DNA of 64,000 bases, taken from the NCBI GenBank assembly GCA_004296955.1, contig SCVB01000006.1, forward strand, positions 1 to 64,000, read 5' to 3'. Position 1 is the stretch's first letter; the number at the start of each line of letters is the position of its first letter. This stretch comes from Brevundimonas sp. (GTDB taxonomy: Bacteria; Pseudomonadota; Alphaproteobacteria; Caulobacterales; Caulobacteraceae). Of this stretch, positions 9,088 through 17,842 are shown piece by piece. Both the position numbers and the translations under genes were made by a program. The notes beneath the pieces were generated by a model. It was not told the origin of the DNA and made no database searches. It saw only the letters and a program-made list of their open reading frames with translations.

Positions 9088-10617
9088 ATGTTCCTGTCCT
9101 CGCTGCTGGCGGCCGCCGTCCTGATGATGTCTCCGAATCCCGATCAGGACGCCCTTGTCCGCGCCGAGACCGCGCAGGGCGGGATCGTCGGGCGACGCGT
9201 CGACGGCGTGGCCAGCTTCAAGGGCCTGCCCTATGCCGCGCCGCCCGTCGGTCCGCTGCGCTGGCGCCCGCCGCAGCAGCCGGCGGCCTGGACCGGCGAG
9301 CGGGATGCCGGCCAGGTCGGCGCGATCTGCATCCAGCCGCCGTCCAACGGCGACCCCGGCGTCGGCCCCCTGCCGATGAGCGAGGACTGCCTGACGCTGA
9401 ACGTCTGGACGCCGGAGGCGCGCGGAACGGAGCCGCTGCCGGTCATGGTCTGGATCCATGGCGGCGGATACAACAACGGTTCGGGCACGGCCGCGCTCTA
9501 TGACGGCGCCAGGCTGGCGAGGCGCGGCGTGGTGGTGGTGACGATCAACTACCGCCTCGGCCGGCTGGGCTTCTTCGACCACCCGGCGCTGGCGTCGGAG
9601 CGATCGCCCGACGAACCGGCGGCCAACTATGGCGTGATGGACCAGATCGCGGCGCTGGAGTGGGTGCGCGACAATGCGGCGGCCTTCGGGGGCGACCCCG
9701 GCAACGTGACGATCTTCGGCGAATCGGCGGGCGGCGCGGCGGTGACCCAGCTGATGGTGGCTCCCTCGGCGCGGGGTCTGTTCCACCGCGCGGTGGTCCA
9801 GTCGGGGATGGGGCGGCAGCGGTCGGCGGCGCTGGCGCTTGATCGGCCGGGGCGTCCCTCGGCGCAGTCGTTGGGCCGGGCATGGGCCCGGGGCGCCGGG
9901 CTGGCGGCGAACGCGACGGCCGCGGACCTGCGCGCGGTTCCGGCCGAAGGTCTGCTCAACCCCATGCCGGCCTTCTACAGCGACAATCTGATCGTCGACG
10001 GCGTGGTGCTGACCGAGGATGTGGTCCAGGCCTTCGCCGGCGGACGCGAGGCGCCCGTGCCGCTGATCCTGGGCGCCAACAGCGCCGAATTCTGGTGGAT
10101 CCGCCCTTCGGACGCCGGCGCCTACGGCCGCACCGACGACGCCATGACGGAGGCAGAGCATGACGCCCTGCTGGCGGCCTATGGCGGGCCGGAGGGCTAC
10201 GACCAGCACGTGGTCAGCGACCTCGTCTTCAACGAGCCGGGCCGTCATCTGGCGCGGCTGCACGCGGCCAACGGGCATCCGACGTGGCTGTACCGGTTCG
10301 ACGTGGCGCCCGAGTCCAATCCCGAGCCCAGCGGCGGCGCCACCCACGCCTCGGAGCGGCCCTATGTCTTCGACAATCTGCACACCGTCGGTCGGCCGAT
10401 GGGCGAACGCGATGAGCGGGCGGCGACGGCCATGGCCGACTACTGGACGACCTTCGCGGAGAGGGGGGATCCCAACGGACCGGGCCGCCCGGCCTGGCCG
10501 GAGTTCGGGGCCGAGCGCCGGCTGCTGGAGTTCACCAACGACGGGCCGGCGGCGCGGGCGATACCGAACGCGGCGCGGCTGGATTTGATCGAGGCCTTCT
10601 ACGAACGGACGCGGTGA
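9088..10617 (+). CDS. Type B carboxylesterase
   Basis: This 509-residue alpha/beta hydrolase of the carboxylesterase/lipase type B family has a short hydrophobic N-terminus, perhaps a signal peptide cleaved in the first 20 residues. Signature elements are EDCLTLNVWTP near residue 95, the oxyanion region WIHGGGYNNGSG near 125, and the nucleophile elbow FGESAGGAAVTQL near 213. A likely acid is in ANSAEFWW near 335 and the likely catalytic His is in GGATHASERPYVF near 415. It ends four bases before the convergent beta-glucosidase. It may act on acylated glycans from the adjacent locus, but this is only inferred from position. Confidence 0.87.
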   Translation: MFLSSLLAAAVLMMSPNPDQDALVRAETAQGGIVGRRVDGVASFKGLPYAAPPVGPLRWRPPQQPAAWTGERDAGQVGAICIQPPSNGDPGVGPLPMSEDCLTLNVWTPEARGTEPLPVMVWIHGGGYNNGSGTAALYDGARLARRGVVVVTINYRLGRLGFFDHPALASERSPDEPAANYGVMDQIAALEWVRDNAAAFGGDPGNVTIFGESAGGAAVTQLMVAPSARGLFHRAVVQSGMGRQRSAALALDRPGRPSAQSLGRAWARGAGLAANATAADLRAVPAEGLLNPMPAFYSDNLIVDGVVLTEDVVQAFAGGREAPVPLILGANSAEFWWIRPSDAGAYGRTDDAMTEAEHDALLAAYGGPEGYDQHVVSDLVFNEPGRHLARLHAANGHPTWLYRFDVAPESNPEPSGGATHASERPYVFDNLHTVGRPMGERDERAATAMADYWTTFAERGDPNGPGRPAWPEFGAERRLLEFTNDGPAARAIPNAARLDLIEAFYERTR

Positions 10618-10621
10618 CGGC

Positions 10622-11992
10622 TCAGATCGTATCCAGCACCGCGCCGTGGGTCTTGATGACCTCGGCGTAGAGCAGGCCTGAATCCTTGATGGTCCGTTCC
10701 TGGGTCAGGAAGTTCACGTGGGTGATGCCGAACCGCTTGGAATAGCCCAGCGACCATTCGAGATTGTCGAGCAGGGACCAGGCCATATAGCCGCGGATGT
10801 CGACGCCCTTGCCGATGGCGTCGTGCAGCGCCTTGAGGTGGTTCTTCAGATACTCGACCCGCATCGGATCGTGGATGCGGCCGTCGATGGCGTGGGGCGG
10901 GTCGTACCAGGCCGAGCCGTTCTCGGTGACCATCAGCGGCAGCTTGCCGCCGGTCTGTTCGTGCAGCCAGACCAGGGTGTCGGTCAGGGCGGGGGGATAG
11001 ACCTCCCAGCCGGTTTCGGTGCGGGCGTGCTGAGGCTGCGGCACCGGGCGGGATCGGGTCGGCCAGGCGTCGGGCGCGTTCTCGGGCACCGCACGTGTGT
11101 ACCAGTTCAGCCCCATCCAGTCGGTCGGGGTGGCGATCAGGTCGAAGTCTTCCTGCGGGAACTCCCGATACGCCTCGCCGTAGACGTCCTTCAGCTCTTC
11201 CGGATAGCCGCGGCCCATCAGGGGGTCGAGGAACCAGCGGTTCATCTGGGCCTCGGCGCGCCTGCGGGCGGCCTCGTCCTCGGGCTTGTCCGAGGCCGGG
11301 TATTTCGGCTCGATGTTGAGGACGATGCCGATCTGGCCCTCGCCGACCTCGCGGAAGCGTTTCACCGCCGCGCCGTGGGCGCGCAGGACATTGTGGCCGG
11401 CGATCATGGCCTCGAAGGCCGAGCGGTGGCCGGGGGCCAGGGCGCCGTGCAGATAGCCGCCGTCGACGATGACCCAGGGCTCGTTGATCGTGCCCCAGGT
11501 CTTCACCCGGCCCTTGAATTTCTCGAACAGGACCTGGCCGTAGTCGGCGAACCAGTCGGAAATGTCCGGGTTCAGCCAGCCGCCGCGGTCGTCCAGGGCG
11601 GCGGGTAGGTCCCAGTGATAGAGGGTGCACAGCGGCTCGATGCCCTTTTCGAGCAGGCCGTCGACGAGCCGGTCATAGAAGGCCAGGCCCTTGTCGTTGA
11701 TGCGGCCGCGACCCTCCGGCATGACCCGGCTCCAGCTGACCGAGAATCGGTAGGCCTGCAGGTTGAGGCGGGTCATCAGATCGATGTCCTCGCGCCAGCG
11801 ATTGTAGTGGTCGCAGGCGACGTCGCCGGTGTCGCCGTTCAGCATCATCCCCGGGGTGTGGCTGAATCGATCCCAGATCGAGGCCCCGGCGCCATCGGCC
11901 ATGGACGAGCCTTCGATCTGATAGGCGGCCGTCGCGGCGCCCCACAGAAAACCTTCGGGAAACCGATAGTTACCTGTGTTCTTTGAAGTCAT
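10622..11992 (-). CDS. GH1 beta-glucosidase
   Basis: This 456-residue retaining glycosidase of family GH1 has the acid/base Glu in TWGTINEPWVI near residue 165 and the nucleophile Glu in LMVTENGSAW near residue 355. The N-terminal FPEGFLWGAATAAYQIEG is the family signature. I chose the ATG at 11992, which has GAGG nine bases upstream, over an ATG ten codons earlier. There is no signal peptide, so it should act in the cytoplasm on imported disaccharides, releasing glucose. It is transcribed divergently from the LacI regulator, with a LacI-type operator in between, so it is probably repressed by it. Confidence 0.93.
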   Translation of the reverse strand: MTSKNTGNYRFPEGFLWGAATAAYQIEGSSMADGAGASIWDRFSHTPGMMLNGDTGDVACDHYNRWREDIDLMTRLNLQAYRFSVSWSRVMPEGRGRINDKGLAFYDRLVDGLLEKGIEPLCTLYHWDLPAALDDRGGWLNPDISDWFADYGQVLFEKFKGRVKTWGTINEPWVIVDGGYLHGALAPGHRSAFEAMIAGHNVLRAHGAAVKRFREVGEGQIGIVLNIEPKYPASDKPEDEAARRRAEAQMNRWFLDPLMGRGYPEELKDVYGEAYREFPQEDFDLIATPTDWMGLNWYTRAVPENAPDAWPTRSRPVPQPQHARTETGWEVYPPALTDTLVWLHEQTGGKLPLMVTENGSAWYDPPHAIDGRIHDPMRVEYLKNHLKALHDAIGKGVDIRGYMAWSLLDNLEWSLGYSKRFGITHVNFLTQERTIKDSGLLYAEVIKTHGAVLDTI

Positions 11993-12127
11993 ATCGAAGA
12001 GCCTCGGGGAGCGAAAACGCAAACTGAAAGGGGCGGGCAGGGGGCGGTGGGTACGCGTGTCAGGTCGTCACCACAACCTCGGTGTGGCCAAACTAGGGCA
12101 CTTGCGGGGAGCATTACTAGTGTGTCA

Positions 12128-12141
12128 TGTAATCGGTTACA
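12128..12141. promoter_or_regulatory. LacI-family operator in the divergent bgl/lacI promoter region
   Basis: TGTAATCGGTTACA is a near-perfect palindrome (TGTAA/TTACA arms) with the central CG typical of LacI-family operators. It lies between the GH1 gene and the LacI-type regulator gene, about 110 to 135 bases from each start codon, so it can serve both directions. Confidence 0.7.
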
Positions 12142-12249
12142 CGGTTTTTTCAGGCGGACCCGCGTCAAGCGGGCCGGGACTGGAAACGCCCAGGGAGGAT
12201 GGACTTTGACGCCCACGGCGATCCGGCACACCTGCGCGAGGACGGCGGC

Positions 12250-13323
12250 ATGAAGGCCGCCACGATTCGCGATGTGGCGGAACGGGCCGAGGTGTCCGTC
12301 GCCTCCGTCTCCCGTGTCCTCAACGGCGCCGGGCCGGTCACCGAGGGGACCCGCAACCGGGTGCTCGAGGCCGCCAAGGCGCTGCAGTATGTGCCGCACT
12401 CGGGCGCCCGCAGCCTGTCGACCAGCAAGACCCAGACGATCGGCGTCATCCTGCCGGACCTGTACGGTGAGTTCTTCTCCGAACTGATCCGCGGCATGGA
12501 CCTGGCCGCCCGGTCGCTGGGCTACCACCTGATTGTCTCCAGCTCGCACGACGACGCCGAGGAGGCCTCGGCCGCGATTCGCTCGATGCGGGGCCGGGTC
12601 GACGGTCTGATCGTCCTGTCGCCCCACCTTGACGCCGCCAACCTGGCCGCCGGCCTGGCCGGCCGCACGCCGATCCTGCTGATGAATGGCGGCGACGGCG
12701 CGGGCCGGCCGTCGATCGTGGTCGACAATCACGGCGGCGCCGTCCAGGCGGTCGAACACCTCGTGGCCACCGGTCGCCGCCGCATCGCCCATATCGCCGG
12801 TCCCGCCGGCAACCTCGAGGCCGAGGCGCGCCTGGCGGGCTATCTCGAGGCCATGGCCCGGGCCGGCCTGCCGACCACGGTCGTCGACGGCGAATTCACC
12901 CAGCCTTCCGGCCATGCCGCGGGCCGCGAACTCGCCCGCCGCGAGCTGCGTCCGGACGCCGTCTTCGCCGCCAACGACATCATGGCCGTGGGCGCCATGC
13001 TGGCGCTGCAGGAGGCGGGGCTGCGCGTGCCCGAGGATGTCGCCCTGATCGGCTTTGACGACGTGCCGATCGCCAGCCTGGTCCGGCCCGGTCTGACGAC
13101 CCTGAGAATCCATATCGCCGACACCGGGCGGAGCGCGCTTGAGCGCCTCGTCCGCCTCATCAACGCAGCGGGCGAAGCCGTCGCCGACACCGCCTGCGAG
13201 GTCGTACGCCCCGAACTGGTCGTGCGCCCGTCAAGCCAACCGGCGACGTCGACCCAGTCCAACTCAGGCGGCCGGCCCGGGGCCACCGCCGAAACACCAT
13301 CTCTGAAGGGGGAGAATTCCTGA
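12250..13323 (+). CDS. LacI-family transcriptional repressor
   Basis: This 357-residue regulator has a classical N-terminal helix-turn-helix with hinge (ATIRDVAERAEVSVASVS at residues 4-21, then RVLNG). A periplasmic-binding-protein-like effector domain follows (about 60-330, with IGVILPDLYGEFF and the C-terminal DVALIGFDDVP). I prefer the ATG at 12250 (GAGGACGGCGGC upstream) over the ATG at 12199, which has AGGGAGG directly abutting it. Its stop overlaps the start of the TonB receptor gene by one base (TGATG), so regulator and receptor are one transcript. It probably binds the palindrome upstream and is released by an imported sugar. Confidence 0.93.
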   Translation: MKAATIRDVAERAEVSVASVSRVLNGAGPVTEGTRNRVLEAAKALQYVPHSGARSLSTSKTQTIGVILPDLYGEFFSELIRGMDLAARSLGYHLIVSSSHDDAEEASAAIRSMRGRVDGLIVLSPHLDAANLAAGLAGRTPILLMNGGDGAGRPSIVVDNHGGAVQAVEHLVATGRRRIAHIAGPAGNLEAEARLAGYLEAMARAGLPTTVVDGEFTQPSGHAAGRELARRELRPDAVFAANDIMAVGAMLALQEAGLRVPEDVALIGFDDVPIASLVRPGLTTLRIHIADTGRSALERLVRLINAAGEAVADTACEVVRPELVVRPSSQPATSTQSNSGGRPGATAETPSLKGENS

Positions 13324-16298
13324 TGACGCGCAAGTCCATACAGTATCTGGGGGCCGCCTCGGCCCTCGCCATGGCGGTCTCGCTCGCCTGCGCCGGCGGG
13401 GCCTCGGCCCAGGTCGCCAGCTCAACTCTCCGGGGCACGATCTACGAGGGCCAGGCGGTCGAGGCCGGCGGCACGATCACCGCGACCGAGGTCGCCACCG
13501 GCTATGTCAGCCGCGGCCGCATCGGCGACGACGGCGGCTATGTGCTTTCCGGCCTGCGTCCCGGCACCTACCGGATCAATGCGACGTCGGCGGACGGCCA
13601 GACGGTCGAGGACCTGATCACCATCTCGCTGGGCCAGGTGGCCACGCTGGATCTCGATGTGGCCCCGATTGTAACCGGTTCCACCGAAGCCGGCGCCGCC
13701 GAGCTGGACGATGTGATCGTCACCGGCCGCCGCATCTTCGAGGTGCGCACCTCCGAGGTCGCCACCAACGTCAGCCAGACCCAGATCAACAACCTTCCCC
13801 AGATCAGCCGCAACTTCCTGAATTTCGCGGCGCTGGCGCCCGGCGTGCGGGTGACCGAGGGCGAGACCGAACGGACCATCTCGGCCGGCGGCCAGGGCGC
13901 TTCGGCGATCAACGTCTTCATCGACGGCCAGAACCAGAAGTCGACCATCATCGACGGCGGCGTCGGCGGTCAGGACGACAGCCGCGGCAACCCCTTCCCG
14001 CAGGTGGCCATCCAGGAGTTCCGGGTCATCTCCCAGAACTTCAAGGCCGAGTATGAGCAGGCTTCGTCCTCGATCATCACCTCGGTGACGCGGTCGGGCA
14101 CCAACGAACTGACCGGCGACGCCTTCATCACCTATCAGGACGCGGACTGGACCGCGGAGAACTACCAGGGCAACGCGGTCGGCGTTGAGCGCCTGCAGTA
14201 CGGCGGCTCGATCGGCGGACCGATCATCGAAGATCGCCTGCACTTCTTCGGCGCTTATGAGCGCAAGGACGAAACCCGCCGCAACGTCGTCTCCCTGTTC
14301 CGCGCGGCCTATGCGCCGCTGTTCGGCGCCGACACCGGCACCTTCGATGCGCCGTTCGAGGAAGACCTGTTCTTCGGCAAGCTGTCGTGGTCGATCGACG
14401 ACCGCCAGCGGCTGGACCTGAGCGCCACCTACCGCACCGAGGCGGACATCCGCGACTTCGGCGGCAACAACGCCTACAGCCGCGCCAACGAGATCAACAC
14501 CGATGTGACCTCGATCGTCCTGCGCCACCAGTACCAGGGCGACGGCTTCCTCAACGAGGCCCAGTTCGACTTCTATGAGTACACCTACAATCCGACCGCG
14601 CTGAACTTCTCGGACTACGGCCGGTCGTACGTCATCTTCCGGGATGACAACGCCGCTCCCGGCTTCCAGTACAATGTGTTCAACCGCGAAGACACGGTGT
14701 TCAACGCCGGCGGGCAGAGCAACAACCAGGACATCCGCCAGCGCAGCTTCACCTTCCGCGACGACCTGACGTTCAACGACATCGAATGGAACGGCAACCA
14801 CACCATCAAGATGGGCGTGAAATTCTCGGCCCAGAACATGTATGTGAACAAGCAGTTCGGCCGGAACCCGCAGTTCATCTTCGACGTCGATGCGCGCCCG
14901 GAGATCAACGGCAGCATCGATATCCCGGTCCGTGTCGAACTCGGCGCCTATGTCGCGCCGGCCGACGTCGATAACAATGTCATCGGCCTCTATCTCCAGG
15001 ACGACTGGCAGATCAACAGCCAGCTGGAGATCAACCTCGGCCTGCGCTGGGACTACGAGGACAACGCCGTCAACAACGACTATTCGACGCCGCAGGCCAT
15101 CCGCGACACGCTGAACGCCATCCAGGCCCTGCCGGGTTACGACTTCCCGTCCTACTTCAACCCGGCGGACTATATCACCGACGGTCGCGACGCCTTCACC
15201 GGCGCCTTCCAGCCGCGGATCGGCTTCTCGTACGACGTCTTCGACGACGAGCGGACGGTGATCTTCGGCGGCGCCGGACGCTACTACGACCGGGTCGGCT
15301 TCAACTTCGCCTTCGACGAGCGCTTCAAGGCCTTCCAGTTCAACAAGGAGATCTTCTTCTCGGTGGCCGGCGGCATGCGCGGCGGCGTCAACACCGTCGC
15401 CTGGAACCCGGCCTATCTGACCCCGGCCGGCCTCGATCCGCTGCTCGACGCGGCCCCCGGTTCGGGCGAGATCTTCCTGCTCAACAACGACATGGAGCCG
15501 CCGCGGACCGACCAGTTCAACTTCGGCATCCGCCAGAAGATCGGGGAGTTCCAGACCGCCCTGACCTTCGCCTACGCCAAGACCGAGAACCTGTTCGCCT
15601 GGTACATCGCCAACGCCGGATCGGAGACGGGCGACCGCTTCTCGGGTCCGACCCCGTCCTCGGTCGGCCACCCCGAGTTCCGCAACCTGATCTTCTTCGG
15701 CAACAACGACGCCGAGCAGACCTTCAAGGCCATGTATCTGACGGTCGACCGGCCGTTCGACACCCAGAGCGGCTGGGGCATGTCGTTCACCTACACCCTG
15801 TCGGAAGCCGAACGGAACGGCAGCCGCGACAACGGCCTGACCGGCTTCGACTTCGACTATAACCGGCCGGGCCTGTCGCCGACCTTCCCGACCAACCAGG
15901 ACGAACGGCACCGGATCGTGGCCACGGGCATCGTCGCCCTGCCCTACGACTTCCGTCTGTCGGGCATCGTGACCCTGGGATCCGGCCTGCCCTTCCACCA
16001 GTACGTCTGCCCGACCGCCAGCAATCCTGACATCTGCTGGAACGGCGGGCGGCCCGAGGGGGAGAATTTCATCATCCCGAACGCCTTCTCCTACCGCCAG
16101 GTCGATCTGCGCCTGACCAAGGAGTTCCAGGTGTTCAACGGCCAGACGGTCGAAATGATCTTCGACGCGATCAATGTGTTCAACTTCGAGAACTACTCGA
16201 ACTTCGAACAGTGCCTGTGCTCGGCGCAATACGGCGATCCGCGGGGTCAGTACCTTCCGACCCGAAGCTTCCAGCTGGGCCTTCGCTACCGCTGGTAG
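13323..16298 (+). CDS. TonB-dependent outer-membrane receptor with N-terminal carboxypeptidase-like domain
   Basis: This 991-residue outer-membrane transporter has a signal peptide at residues 1-29 (ending GGASAQ). A carboxypeptidase-regulatory-like beta-sandwich (about 35-125) contains GYVLSGLRPGTYRI. A plug domain begins at DDVIVTGRR near residue 138 and a large beta-barrel ends in an aromatic C-terminal strand (LGLRYRW). The N-terminal domain is of the kind found in Oar-like and SusC-like receptors. It is co-transcribed with the LacI regulator and followed by a strong terminator, then by glycosidase and importer genes. It most likely imports a glycan into the periplasm; the exact ligand is not readable. 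Confidence 0.92.
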   Translation: MTRKSIQYLGAASALAMAVSLACAGGASAQVASSTLRGTIYEGQAVEAGGTITATEVATGYVSRGRIGDDGGYVLSGLRPGTYRINATSADGQTVEDLITISLGQVATLDLDVAPIVTGSTEAGAAELDDVIVTGRRIFEVRTSEVATNVSQTQINNLPQISRNFLNFAALAPGVRVTEGETERTISAGGQGASAINVFIDGQNQKSTIIDGGVGGQDDSRGNPFPQVAIQEFRVISQNFKAEYEQASSSIITSVTRSGTNELTGDAFITYQDADWTAENYQGNAVGVERLQYGGSIGGPIIEDRLHFFGAYERKDETRRNVVSLFRAAYAPLFGADTGTFDAPFEEDLFFGKLSWSIDDRQRLDLSATYRTEADIRDFGGNNAYSRANEINTDVTSIVLRHQYQGDGFLNEAQFDFYEYTYNPTALNFSDYGRSYVIFRDDNAAPGFQYNVFNREDTVFNAGGQSNNQDIRQRSFTFRDDLTFNDIEWNGNHTIKMGVKFSAQNMYVNKQFGRNPQFIFDVDARPEINGSIDIPVRVELGAYVAPADVDNNVIGLYLQDDWQINSQLEINLGLRWDYEDNAVNNDYSTPQAIRDTLNAIQALPGYDFPSYFNPADYITDGRDAFTGAFQPRIGFSYDVFDDERTVIFGGAGRYYDRVGFNFAFDERFKAFQFNKEIFFSVAGGMRGGVNTVAWNPAYLTPAGLDPLLDAAPGSGEIFLLNNDMEPPRTDQFNFGIRQKIGEFQTALTFAYAKTENLFAWYIANAGSETGDRFSGPTPSSVGHPEFRNLIFFGNNDAEQTFKAMYLTVDRPFDTQSGWGMSFTYTLSEAERNGSRDNGLTGFDFDYNRPGLSPTFPTNQDERHRIVATGIVALPYDFRLSGIVTLGSGLPFHQYVCPTASNPDICWNGGRPEGENFIIPNAFSYRQVDLRLTKEFQVFNGQTVEMIFDAINVFNFENYSNFEQCLCSAQYGDPRGQYLPTRSFQLGLRYRW

Positions 16299-16316
16299 TT
16301 CCTCCCCGAGCCTGAA

Positions 16317-16358
16317 GGCCGCCCCCTGGATCCTGACCGGGGGGCGGCCGCCTTTTTT
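16317..16358 (+). terminator. Intrinsic terminator after the TonB receptor gene
   Basis: The arms GGCCGCCCCC (16317-16326) and GGGGGCGGCC (16340-16349) form a ten-base-pair stem, followed by GCC and six T residues. It separates the regulator-receptor transcript from the downstream glycosidase-transporter operon and may allow partial read-through. Confidence 0.8.
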
Positions 16359-16393
16359 GACTGAGTTGCGTTTTGAGTATGAGGATGGAGCCC

Positions 16394-17842
16394 ATGGATC
16401 GTCGCCGGTTTCTGATGGGGTCCACGGTCGCGGGCGCGGCGGCCTTCGGCCTGTCCGCGTGCGGCACGGTCCGGCAGGCGCTGGGCGCCATGAGCCCGCC
16501 CCCGGCGGTCATCGACCCCGAGGTCGACGAACTGCAGCAGCGCACCTTCCGCTGGTTCACCCATGTCACCAACCGGGCCAACGGCCTGACGCCGGACCGC
16601 TGGCCGACGGAGTCCTTCTCGTCGGTGGCGGCGGTCGGCTTCGCCCTGACCTGCTGGCCGATCGGGGTCGAGCGCGGCTGGATCAGCCGGGCCGAGGCGC
16701 GCGAGCGCACCCTGACCACCATCCGCTTCTTCCATGACCTGCCGCAGGGCCCCGAAGCGACCGGCGTCGGCGGCTACAAGGGCTTCTTCTACCATTTCCT
16801 CGACATGCGGACCGGCCACCGCTTCGGCCAGACCGAGCTGTCGACGGTCGACACCAGCCTGCTAGTCGCCGGCATGCTGTTCGCCGCCCGCTGGTTCGAC
16901 GGCGACGATGCCGGGGAGGTCGAGATCCGGCGGCTGGCCCAGGCCGTCTATGACCGGATCGAATGGGACTGGGTCATGGTCCGGCCCAACCGCATCTCCA
17001 TGGGCTGGCATCCGGAGACCGGCTTCATCGAGGCCGACTGGCATGTCTACAACGAGGGCATGCTGGTCGTGCTGCTGGCCATCGGCAGCGCCACACACCC
17101 GGTCCCGACCGCCGTCTGGGACGAGTGGTGCAGCGTCTACGACCGCAGCTGGACCGACCGCTGGGGCCCCGCGCACCTGCATTTCCCGCCGATGTTCGGT
17201 CACCAGTACAGCCATATGTTCGTCGACTACCGCGGCATTCGCGACCGGTGGATGCGGACGAAGGCGGCCGAGATCGGCGACTTCGACTATTTCGAGAACA
17301 GCGTCCGCGCCGTCGCCGCCCAGCGCAAATACGCCATCGACAATCCGATGGGCTGGGCCGGCTATTCGGCGGATGTCTGGGGCCTGACCGCCTGCGACGG
17401 TCCGGGCGACTTCAAACAGGTCATCGGCGGGCGGGAGCGCGAGTTCTTCAGCTATTCCGCGCGCGGCCCGGGCGATCGCGACGACGGCACCATCGCCCCG
17501 ACGGCGGCGATGGCCTCGATGCCCTTCGCCCCGGCCGAGGTGACCGCCTGCCTGAAGGCGATCAGGGCCCGCTACGGAGCCGGCGTCTATACGGAGTTCG
17601 GCTTCCTCGACTCCTTCAACCCGACCCTGACCGAGCATGCGGGCCGGCTGCAGCACGGCCAGATCGTGCCGGGCGTGGGCTGGGTCGACGGCGACTATCT
17701 GGGCATCGACCAGGGGCCGATCGTGATCCAGATCGAGAACCATCGCTCGGACATCGTCTGGAAAGCCATGCGCGGCGAGCCCAATCTGACGCGCGGCCTG
17801 AAGCGGGCCGGGTTCACCGGCGGCTGGCTGGAGCGGGCATGA
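16394..17842 (+). CDS. GH144-like glucoamylase-family lipoprotein (putative endo-beta-1,2-glucanase)
   Basis: This 482-residue protein begins with a twin-arginine motif (DRRRFLMG) and a lipobox (GLSAC), so it is predicted to be Tat-exported and lipid-anchored. I chose the ATG at 16394, with GGAG five bases upstream; other starts at 16379 and 16385 are possible. The body matches the glycoamylase-like (alpha/alpha)6 family (PF10091) that includes GH144 endo-beta-1,2-glucanases. Recognisable parts are LQQRTFRWFTH, GGYKGFFYHFLDM, the acidic TELSTVDTSLLVAG and NPTLTEHAG near the end. The next gene overlaps by four bases. A beta-1,2-glucan substrate is an inference from the family, and other family members have uncertain specificity. 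Confidence 0.8.
   Translation: MDRRRFLMGSTVAGAAAFGLSACGTVRQALGAMSPPPAVIDPEVDELQQRTFRWFTHVTNRANGLTPDRWPTESFSSVAAVGFALTCWPIGVERGWISRAEARERTLTTIRFFHDLPQGPEATGVGGYKGFFYHFLDMRTGHRFGQTELSTVDTSLLVAGMLFAARWFDGDDAGEVEIRRLAQAVYDRIEWDWVMVRPNRISMGWHPETGFIEADWHVYNEGMLVVLLAIGSATHPVPTAVWDEWCSVYDRSWTDRWGPAHLHFPPMFGHQYSHMFVDYRGIRDRWMRTKAAEIGDFDYFENSVRAVAAQRKYAIDNPMGWAGYSADVWGLTACDGPGDFKQVIGGREREFFSYSARGPGDRDDGTIAPTAAMASMPFAPAEVTACLKAIRARYGAGVYTEFGFLDSFNPTLTEHAGRLQHGQIVPGVGWVDGDYLGIDQGPIVIQIENHRSDIVWKAMRGEPNLTRGLKRAGFTGGWLERA

Noticed and set aside
13669-13681. GTAACCGGTT inside the TonB receptor gene, similar to the LacI operator
   Set aside because: The second arm is incomplete and it lies inside coding sequence in codons that are needed; treated as chance.
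13422-16229. Minus-strand open frame of 935 codons opposite the TonB receptor
   Set aside because: Its Val/Ala/Glu/Gly/Arg/Asp-rich composition mirrors the receptor codons; no family motif or ribosome binding site.
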